Source: Catalinimonas alkaloidigena | GTDB lineage: Bacteria; Bacteroidota; Bacteroidia; Cytophagales; Flexibacteraceae | Length of the DNA: 64,000 nt | Assembly: GCF_900100765.1 (NCBI RefSeq) | Contig: NZ_FNFO01000003.1 | Span: forward strand, 186,001-250,000 | Reading direction: 5' to 3' | Part shown: piece after piece, positions 51,621-58,229 of the stretch | How the letters are laid out: the number at the start of each line of letters is the position of its first letter | Numbering within the stretch: position 1 is the first letter of the stretch | Position numbers and translations under genes: made by a program | The notes under the pieces: model-generated | The model's input: only the letters and a program-made list of their open reading frames with translations | Databases searched by the model: none | Told to the model about the DNA's origin: nothing

Positions 51621-54446
51621 TTAATGGGCTTCCAGCCAGTTGTCGCCCACACCCACGCCGATTTCCATCGGGACGGACAGGGGCAGCGCGTTTTTCATGA
51701 ACTCCGTCACATGGGTTTTCAGGACGTCGATCTCGTCGCGGTGCGCATCGAACACCAGTTCGTCGTGTACCTGGAGGATCATCCGCGACTGTAGCTTTTC
51801 TTTCTTCATCCAGTCGTGAATGCGGATCATGGCGATCTTGATCATGTCGGCGGCCGTTCCCTGAATGGGGGCGTTGATGGCGTTGCGCTCGGCGAAGCCG
51901 CGCATGGTCTGGTTACGGGAGTTGATGTCGGGCAGGTAGCGCCGGCGGCCCAACAGCGTCGAAACGTATTCGTCCTGCCGCGCCTTTTCGATGGCGCTGT
52001 CCATGTAGGCTTTCACCGCCGCAAATTCCTTGAAGTACGATTTGATAATGTCGCTGGCCTCCTGCCGCGACAGGTACAGCCGCTGTGCCAGTCCGAAGGC
52101 CGACACTCCGTAGATGATGGCAAAGTTGACCGTCTTCGCGTTGCGCCGCATTTCAGGCGTTACTTCGTCGAGCGCTACGCCGTAGACTTTGGCGGCGGTG
52201 TTGGTGTGGATGTCCAGCCCCTTGCGAAACGCCTCGATCATGCTTTCGTCGCCACTGAAGTCGGCCATAATCCGAAGTTCGATCTGAGAATAGTCGGCCG
52301 CGAAGATGACGTGGTCCTGGTCGCGGGGCACAAACGCCTTGCGGATTTCGCGGCCCTGTTCCGTCCGGATCGGGATGTTTTGCAGGTTCGGGTTGGTCGA
52401 CGACAGACGCCCCGTGGCCGTGACCGCCTGGTTGAACGACGTGTGCACCCGCCCCGTGCTGGTATGAATTAGTTGCGGCAACGCATCCACGTAGGTCGAA
52501 CGGAGTTTCTGCAACTCCCGGTAGTCGAGGATGTCGCGCACAATGGCGTGCTCGGACACAAACGACGAAAGCACCTTTTCGTTGGTGGCGTACTGCCCCG
52601 ACTTGGTTTTTTTGGGCTTATCGGCAATTTTGAGCTTGTCGAACAAAATTTCGCCGAGTTGTTTGGGCGACCCGATGTTGAACGTCTCGCCGGCTTCTTC
52701 GTAAATGCGTTTTTCGATCTGGGCGGCGTTTTCGCTCAGCAGTTGCGAAAGTTCGGCCAGCGCATTCGGGTCGATCTTCACCCCCGCCGCCTCCATGTCG
52801 GACAGCACCGGTACGAGCGGGCACTCCACTTCGTACATCAGCTTTTCGTAGCCTTGTTCTTTGAGCCGGGGCGCAAACACCGTTTTGAGTTGCAGCGTGA
52901 CGTCGGCATCTTCTCCGGCGTACTCCACCACCTCTTTCACCGGCACTTCGCGCATCGTCTTCTGGTCCTTCCCACGCTTCCCGATCAGCGATTCGATCGA
53001 AACGGGTTGGTAGTTCAGGTAATTTTCGGCCAGCACGTCCATGTTGTGCCGCATTTCGGGTTCCAGCAGGTAGTGGGCCAGCATGGTATCGAACAGCGGG
53101 CCTTTCACGTCGATGCTGTAACAGTTCAGCACCGTAATGTCGAATTTTAAATTCTGCCCGATTTTCAGGATGCGTTCGTCTTCCAGTACTTCCCGAAACT
53201 CGTCGGCAATGGCCCGGGCTTCGGCCTGGTCGGCCGGAAGCGGCACGTAGTAGGCCTCGCGCGGGTGCCACGAGAACGACATCCCCACCAGTTCGGCATC
53301 AATCGGATCGATGCCGGACGTTTCGGTATCGAAGCAAAACTCTTTCTGTTTTTTCAGGTGCTCGACCAGCGTACGCCGCAGTTCGGGCGTGTCCATCAGG
53401 TAATAATGGTGCCGCACCGACTCGATGGTGTCGCGGCCGGTGAGTTGTAGGGTGTCGGGGCCGTCTTCTTCGGCCACGTCAACCTCCGCCGCCGAAGACG
53501 CCGAGAACAGATCCATCTGTCCGGCGCTTTTTCCTTTTTTTCGGGTTTTGGTCGGCGGATCGGGCGCGACCACTCCCAGCACCCGACGTGCCAGCGAGCG
53601 GAACTCCAGTTCTTCAAACACTTCGGCCAACGCGTCACGGTTCAGCTCCGAACAGCAGAACGCATCGGCCTGAAACGCGATCGGTACGTCGATGTCGATC
53701 GTTGCCAACTGTTTCGACAAAATGGCCTGGTCGGCAAATTCGGTGACGCGCTCTTTCAGCTTCCCTTTCAGTTCGCCGGCGTTGGCGATGATGTTCTCGA
53801 CCGAGCCGTATTCGCCGATGAGCTTGATGGCGGTCTTCTCGCCCACCCCCGGAATCCCCGGAATGTTGTCGACCGCATCGCCCTGCAACCCCAGAATGTC
53901 GGTTACCTGCTCAACGCGCTCGATATTCCACCGCGCCAGCACCTCGGGTACGCCCCAAATTTCCACGCCTTTGCCCATGTACGAAGGCTTGTAGAGGTAG
54001 ACGCCCTTCTGCACCAACTGGCTGTAGTCTTTGTCGGGGGTCATCATGTAGACTTCGAACCCTTCCTGCGCGGCCTTGTGCGCCAGGGTGCCAATCACGT
54101 CGTCGGCCTCGAATCCGTCTACTTTCAGGATGGGAATGTCGAATCCCTGGATGATCTTTTTGATGTAGGGCATCCCGGCCGAAATGTCTTCGGGCTGTGC
54201 ATCGCGCTGCGCTTTGTACGCCTCGAACTGCTCGTGGCGGAAGGTCGGGGTCGAACTTTCGAACGCCACCCCGATGTGGGTCGGGCGCTCTTTTTCCAGG
54301 ATTTCGAGCAAGGCATTGGTAAAGCCGAAAACGGCCCCGGTGTTCAGGCCTTTGGAGTTGACACGGGGTGATTTGCTGAAGGCGAAATGCGCACGATAGA
54401 TCAGCGCCATCGCATCCAACAGGAATAATTTGGGAGGTTGACTCAT
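51621..54446 (-). CDS. polA: DNA polymerase I
   Basis: 941 residues, usual length. Fills gaps and removes RNA primers. 5' nuclease domain about 1-290 (LFLLDAMALIYRAHFAF; DGFEADDVIGTLAHKAAQEG; GLQGDAVDNIPGIPGVGEKT). 3'-5' exonuclease domain about 345-525 (FCFDTETSGIDPIDAELVGM keeps the catalytic D-x-E). Polymerase domain with DYSQIELRIMADFSGDESMI and QVHDELVFDAHRDE, the two metal-binding motifs. All three activities should be intact. A -7-like TACCTTCG ends 4 nt before the ATG, so the mRNA may be leaderless. Downstream lies the TonB terminator; upstream the MerR gene ends 71 bp away. Confidence 0.97.
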   Translation of the reverse strand: MSQPPKLFLLDAMALIYRAHFAFSKSPRVNSKGLNTGAVFGFTNALLEILEKERPTHIGVAFESSTPTFRHEQFEAYKAQRDAQPEDISAGMPYIKKIIQGFDIPILKVDGFEADDVIGTLAHKAAQEGFEVYMMTPDKDYSQLVQKGVYLYKPSYMGKGVEIWGVPEVLARWNIERVEQVTDILGLQGDAVDNIPGIPGVGEKTAIKLIGEYGSVENIIANAGELKGKLKERVTEFADQAILSKQLATIDIDVPIAFQADAFCCSELNRDALAEVFEELEFRSLARRVLGVVAPDPPTKTRKKGKSAGQMDLFSASSAAEVDVAEEDGPDTLQLTGRDTIESVRHHYYLMDTPELRRTLVEHLKKQKEFCFDTETSGIDPIDAELVGMSFSWHPREAYYVPLPADQAEARAIADEFREVLEDERILKIGQNLKFDITVLNCYSIDVKGPLFDTMLAHYLLEPEMRHNMDVLAENYLNYQPVSIESLIGKRGKDQKTMREVPVKEVVEYAGEDADVTLQLKTVFAPRLKEQGYEKLMYEVECPLVPVLSDMEAAGVKIDPNALAELSQLLSENAAQIEKRIYEEAGETFNIGSPKQLGEILFDKLKIADKPKKTKSGQYATNEKVLSSFVSEHAIVRDILDYRELQKLRSTYVDALPQLIHTSTGRVHTSFNQAVTATGRLSSTNPNLQNIPIRTEQGREIRKAFVPRDQDHVIFAADYSQIELRIMADFSGDESMIEAFRKGLDIHTNTAAKVYGVALDEVTPEMRRNAKTVNFAIIYGVSAFGLAQRLYLSRQEASDIIKSYFKEFAAVKAYMDSAIEKARQDEYVSTLLGRRRYLPDINSRNQTMRGFAERNAINAPIQGTAADMIKIAMIRIHDWMKKEKLQSRMILQVHDELVFDAHRDEIDVLKTHVTEFMKNALPLSVPMEIGVGVGDNWLEAH

Positions 54447-54450
54447 GTAC

Positions 54451-54458
54451 CGAAGGTA
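54451..54458 (-). promoter_or_regulatory. -7-like element TACCTTCG of polA
   Basis: 7 of 8 to TAnnTTTG, then GTAC and the ATG (54446). Same 4-nt spacing as at 8256-8263, 43038-43045 and 56779-56786. Confidence 0.4.
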
Positions 54459-54517
54459 GCGGATTTTGCGAAGGACGACATCGCTTTCCGCGAAAAAACG
54501 GGGGTGTAGGCGCTAAT

Positions 54518-55405
54518 TTACAGCGGTTTGTTTTCGAGCATTCGGATCAGTTCGTCGATCTGCGACAGGAGCTGCACGTTGGCGGGCAGGTCGAGCGGTT
54601 GCGCCAGTACCTGATAGCCGGTCAGCAGCACTTTCGTCTGCGGAAACGCTTCGCCGAGGCGCGTGACGTACCGCTGAATGCCGTCGGCATCGGGCAGGGT
54701 GGTGATGATGGAAAACAGGAAGTCGGGCTCGTGCATCCGGCAAGCGCCGACCAGATCGTCGAACGGCAGACTCTGCCCCAGATAAACCACGCGGTGGTGC
54801 CGGGAGCGAATCAGGTAATTGGCAAACAACAGACTGAGCTCGTGCAACTCGCCCTCGGGCAAAAACAGCACGAAGGTTTTGACCGGCCCCTGGCGCGGCA
54901 CCACCTGTGCGTCGATCGCGACGATGAGCTTCTGGCGAATCAGGTTGGTGATGAAATGCTCGTGAGCGGGATTGATGGCCCCCGTCTGCCAGAGGACGCC
55001 GATTTTGTGCAGAAAGGGATAGACGACGTTGAGCATCGTTTTTTCAAACCCGAACTGCAGGATGTTGGTCGACATGATGCGCTCGAAGCGGTCTTCGTCC
55101 AGGTCGATCATGCTGATGGTCAGCGACTGTACCTGGTCGATGTAGCCTGTTGCCTGCCGCGCCAGTTGCAGCACTTCCTGTTGCATAGCCTCCGGCGACA
55201 TCTGTGCGATCTTCGAGATCTTGTAGCCGTGGCCGTTCAAGACCGAGATGTTCAGTACCAGTTTCAGGTCCTCGGCATCGTAATAGCGAATGTTGGTATC
55301 CGTCCGTTTGGGACGGATGATGTTGTATCGCTGCTCCCAGATCCGCAGCGTGTGGGCTTTGATGCCCGACAGGTGCTCCAGATCGCGAATCGAATACGTC
55401 CCCAC
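54518..55405 (-). CDS. MerR-family regulator with cobalamin-binding-like domain (LitR/CarH type)
   Basis: 295 residues. N-terminal MerR HTH (MGTYSIRDLEHLSGIKAHTL, RIWEQRYNIIRPKR). Then a helical domain containing W139-x9-E149-H150 (LWQTGAINPAHEHF), the Wx9EH signature of the B12 photoreceptor CarH, and a Rossmann-like domain with EGELHELSLLFANYLI, where H188 sits where CarH has its cobalt-ligating His; the glycine that normally follows three residues later is Ser. Known members repress carotenoid genes in the dark and release on B12 photolysis. It is the last gene of a minus-strand set with crtZ (30 bp apart) and a CruF-like gene, which fits carotenoid control. Confidence 0.85.
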   Translation of the reverse strand: MGTYSIRDLEHLSGIKAHTLRIWEQRYNIIRPKRTDTNIRYYDAEDLKLVLNISVLNGHGYKISKIAQMSPEAMQQEVLQLARQATGYIDQVQSLTISMIDLDEDRFERIMSTNILQFGFEKTMLNVVYPFLHKIGVLWQTGAINPAHEHFITNLIRQKLIVAIDAQVVPRQGPVKTFVLFLPEGELHELSLLFANYLIRSRHHRVVYLGQSLPFDDLVGACRMHEPDFLFSIITTLPDADGIQRYVTRLGEAFPQTKVLLTGYQVLAQPLDLPANVQLLSQIDELIRMLENKPL

Positions 55406-55434
55406 GTGACTGTCGTTTAAGTAGTAGTTGATCG

Positions 55435-55899
55435 TTAAGGTCTTCGGGCCGACCGGGGCGGCTCCTCGTCAAAAACGCTATCGTTCACCCAAAGCAGTCC
55501 GAAGGCTTTGCTGCGGTCGCGGTCGCGCGAACGATGGTGAATTTGATGAGCACGGTACAGACGGTTCAGGAAACGGTTCCCCGAGCGTCCGAACACGTTC
55601 ATGCGACGGTGGATAAACAAGTCGTGCACCAGAAAATAGACGAGACCGTAGAGCGAAATGCCAATCCCAATCCAGAAGCGCACGTCCAAGGTGGCTGCTC
55701 CCAGGATCATCAGCACCACCGCCACACCACCGAAGAAAATCGTGAACACGTCGTTCAGTTCCAGCCAGTGATGACCGGCACCGTGATGCGTCTTATGAAT
55801 GAACCACAACGGTCCATGCATCACGTATTTATGAATGGCCCACGAGGCCACTTCCATCAGACCAAAGCTGAGGAGTACGGTAACAAAAGCAAGCCACAT
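55435..55899 (-). CDS. crtZ: Beta-carotene hydroxylase (CrtZ)
   Basis: 154 residues from the ATG at 55899 (MWLAFVTVLLSFGLMEVASW). Membrane diiron hydroxylase that adds 3-hydroxyl groups to beta-rings, giving zeaxanthin. The histidine clusters are present: H23 and H28 (HKYVMHG), H35-x2-HH (HKTHHG), HDLFIHRR and HQIHHRS. Three to four membrane segments. It lies between the MerR-type regulator and the CruF-like gene on one strand; the last 20 residues are Arg-rich (DEEPPRSARRP). No lycopene cyclase, phytoene synthase or desaturase is in the window. Confidence 0.93.
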   Translation of the reverse strand: MWLAFVTVLLSFGLMEVASWAIHKYVMHGPLWFIHKTHHGAGHHWLELNDVFTIFFGGVAVVLMILGAATLDVRFWIGIGISLYGLVYFLVHDLFIHRRMNVFGRSGNRFLNRLYRAHQIHHRSRDRDRSKAFGLLWVNDSVFDEEPPRSARRP

Positions 55900-56003
55900 A
55901 TCTTTAAAGCTATAACACGCCGCGCTATAAATTGTTTGATTTCCCACGTGTGCGGGCAGGAACTCGACCGGTGGTCAGAACTAGTCGCTTACCGGTAGGC
56001 AGC

Positions 56004-56675
56004 TCACACCCACGCCAGCAACGCATGCCCCAGGAAGAAAGCCGCCTGTACGGCCACCACCACGCGCGCCAGCGGATTCTGTTTTCGGAAGGCGCTACCC
56101 GTAAACACCCCGAACAGCAGCACAGAAACGAGAAACCAGCCGCCGTAATTGCGCCAGGGGACAGCTCCTTCGTGCCAGGCCCAGAAATCGAACCGAATGG
56201 CGACCGGCTCGATTAGCACGTCGAGCAGCACCATGAGTACACTCCCGACCAGCACCAGCCGCCACCGGGGCCAGTTGTACGACGACAGCCAGACGCCGAT
56301 GCTGTACACCAACACGAACCAATTGATACCAATGACGAACGGCACGCCCCACAGTTTAGGTCCCAGCGTAGCCCCGTAGGCATACGCCCCAAACAGCCAG
56401 CCCGTTTGCACCCCAATCAGTTCGGCCACAAAACCGACGAACACCGTCAGCGCCGTAAAGCGTACAAATGCCGCGTTGCGTTCCGGCTGAAAGGCGATGA
56501 GCAGCCCGGCCGTCAGCAGCAGGTTCAGCGGTGTCAGCAGCAGGAACCACGGACGTGACCAAGCCACCTGCATGCCGATCAGGCCAGCCATGTGCGTGGC
56601 CATGAGGAGCGCTACGGCCCCGCCATACAGACCAGAGAGTGTTTTCTGAGGATTTGATGTAGTCAAAAGCGACAT
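56004..56675 (-). CDS. CruF-like carotenoid biosynthesis membrane protein
   Basis: 223 residues from the ATG at 56675. About seven membrane segments. The pattern FVAELIGVQTGWLFGAYAYG, LGPKLWGVPFVIGINWFVLV, VLLDVLIEPVAIRFDFWAWH and VPWRNYGGWFLVS is that of the CruF/CrtC-like carotenoid 1',2'-hydratase family (DUF422). Family members act on acyclic ends of gamma-carotene or related C40/C50 carotenoids. Start is 691 bp from the crtZ stop end; the gene is first of the crt-regulator set. Its exact substrate is not predictable. Confidence 0.88.
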   Translation of the reverse strand: MSLLTTSNPQKTLSGLYGGAVALLMATHMAGLIGMQVAWSRPWFLLLTPLNLLLTAGLLIAFQPERNAAFVRFTALTVFVGFVAELIGVQTGWLFGAYAYGATLGPKLWGVPFVIGINWFVLVYSIGVWLSSYNWPRWRLVLVGSVLMVLLDVLIEPVAIRFDFWAWHEGAVPWRNYGGWFLVSVLLFGVFTGSAFRKQNPLARVVVAVQAAFFLGHALLAWV

Positions 56676-56778
56676 GGTTTTACCAACTCCGCAAAAGCAC
56701 AAATGTTTGGAACCGGACGCCCGGCTAGCAGCGGGGGCCTCTCCCTAAAATCTGACGACGGATTCCCGCCAGATCGCC

Positions 56779-56786
56779 CATCTTTG
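56779..56786 (+). promoter_or_regulatory. -7-like element CATCTTTG of the DUF4286 gene
   Basis: 7 of 8 to TAnnTTTG, then CGGT and the ATG at 56791, the same 4-nt spacing seen at three other genes here. Confidence 0.4.
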
Positions 56787-56790
56787 CGGT

Positions 56791-57093
56791 ATGATTCTTT
56801 ACAACGTTACGTATAATGTCGACGAAAGCATAGAACAAGAGTGGCTGGCGTGGCTCAAGGCCTCTTACCTGCCGGCGGTTCTGTCCACGGGTCTGTTCCA
56901 CGACTCGGCCGTCTACCTGCTGCACGGCGCCTACGCAAGCGAAGGGGTGACGTACAGCGTACAGCTCTTTGCCGAAAGCTTCGATAAGGTCAACGTGTTT
57001 GAGCAACTGTACGCCGCCCGCTTTCAACAGGAACACGAAGCCCATTTTGGCGGGCAGTTTGTGCAGTTCCAGACCCTGATGGAACGCAAGTAG
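56791..57093 (+). CDS. DUF4286 family protein
   Basis: 100 residues, cytosolic. The DUF4286 pattern is MILYNVTYNVDESIEQEWLA at the start, LHGAYASEGVTYSVQLFAES in the middle, and FGGQFVQFQTLMER at the end; the fold is probably a small alpha/beta barrel-like dimer. No function is known for the family. It ends 2 bp before the convergent nucleotidyltransferase stop, so transcription from the two sides must collide or be ended within coding sequence. Confidence 0.88.
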   Translation: MILYNVTYNVDESIEQEWLAWLKASYLPAVLSTGLFHDSAVYLLHGAYASEGVTYSVQLFAESFDKVNVFEQLYAARFQQEHEAHFGGQFVQFQTLMERK

Positions 57094-57095
57094 CC

Positions 57096-58094
57096 TCACA
57101 AACTGAAGTCGATCTCCGTGTCGTCGCCGATGTTGAGGCTCTGGCTGAGTCCCTTCAGCGAAGTATCGTTCCCGATGATGGAATGGTGCAACACGGTGTG
57201 GACCAACTCGCTGTAGTGCCCCACGATGGTATCGCGGATGATCGACCGATGGACGACGGTATGGTCGGCGATGGCCACGTTCGGCCCGATGATCGAGTTG
57301 CTGATCTGGCAGTTTTCCCCGATGCTCACCGGTGGAATCAGGATGGTATTCGGAAACGAAGGTAGCGTTTCGGTCTCCGGTCCTCTCCGGTTCAGCAAAA
57401 TGGCATTGGCTTCCAGCAACTTTTCCTTCCGCCCGCAGTCGAACCAGTTATCGACCGTCTGGGTGGTCATCCGTTCGCCCGCTTCCACCAGACGCATCAG
57501 CGCGTCGGTCAGGTGGTACTCGCCCTGCGTACGAATGTCGTTGTCAATCAAGTACGCAATGGCCTGCAATAGCCGCTCTGCCGATGCAATCTTATAAACC
57601 CCGACCAACGCCAGATTCGACTTTGGAATGCGGGGTTTTTCGACCAGCCGCGTGACTACCTCGTCTTCGTCCTGTTCGGCCACGCCGAACAAACCGGGTC
57701 GCTCCACTTTCTTCACGCCCAGAACGGTGCCAGGGGTAGTCAGCATCTTTTCCAGATCGAACCCCACGATGGTATCGCCCAACTGAATCAGAATCTCTTT
57801 TTCGTTCTGCATGGCCTCGCGGGCTACCCACAGCGCATGCGCCGACCCCAGACGTGGCTCCTGGGTCACAAACTCCAGGTGCAGATGAGGATAGCGCGTC
57901 CGTACGTATTCTTCGATCTTGTCGCCCAGGTACCCGATGATGATCACAAACTGCGTGATGCCCCGGCTGTGCAGGCTGTCGATGATGTGCGCCAGAATGG
58001 CTTTTCCGGCGACCGGCAACAGCGCTTTCGGTTGGGTGTGGGTATGAGGGCGAAGCCGTACGCCGATGCCGGCCACGGGGATGATTGCTTTCAT
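57096..58094 (-). CDS. Sugar-1-phosphate nucleotidyltransferase with left-handed beta-helix
   Basis: 332 residues from the ATG at 58094 (MKAIIPVAGIGVRLRPHTHT), which starts exactly at the nucleotide-binding G-x-G-x-R-L-x-P loop; the longer frame adds 14 odd residues. Signature K in QPKALLPVAGK, then ILIQLGDTIVGFDL (Mg-binding Asp). Residues 260-330 are hexapeptide-repeat helix (SIGENCQISNSIIGPNVAIA; HHSIIGNDTSLKG). Such proteins make NDP-sugars, usually dTDP- or GDP-linked, for cell-surface polymers. The sugar and nucleotide cannot be told. No other polysaccharide genes are adjacent. Confidence 0.88.
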   Translation of the reverse strand: MKAIIPVAGIGVRLRPHTHTQPKALLPVAGKAILAHIIDSLHSRGITQFVIIIGYLGDKIEEYVRTRYPHLHLEFVTQEPRLGSAHALWVAREAMQNEKEILIQLGDTIVGFDLEKMLTTPGTVLGVKKVERPGLFGVAEQDEDEVVTRLVEKPRIPKSNLALVGVYKIASAERLLQAIAYLIDNDIRTQGEYHLTDALMRLVEAGERMTTQTVDNWFDCGRKEKLLEANAILLNRRGPETETLPSFPNTILIPPVSIGENCQISNSIIGPNVAIADHTVVHRSIIRDTIVGHYSELVHTVLHHSIIGNDTSLKGLSQSLNIGDDTEIDFSL

Positions 58095-58144
58095 AGGGAG
58101 AAAAAAGATGATACCTCCGGGGAGGGATACGCCCAAAACTAAAC

Positions 58145-58178
58145 AAAGCCGCCCGCTTTCGAGAAACGGACGGCTTTT
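58145..58178 (-). terminator. Terminator of the M1-like peptidase gene
   Basis: AAAGCCGCCCG (58145-58155) pairs with CGGACGGCTTTT (58167-58178), one mismatch, followed on the minus strand by a T-rich run. It is 52 bp past the stop at 58230. Confidence 0.75.
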
Positions 58179-58229
58179 GATTCGAGGTTCGCGTTAGTAT
58201 GCTCAAAGGCCAAGGCCTTGTTCGGTTCG

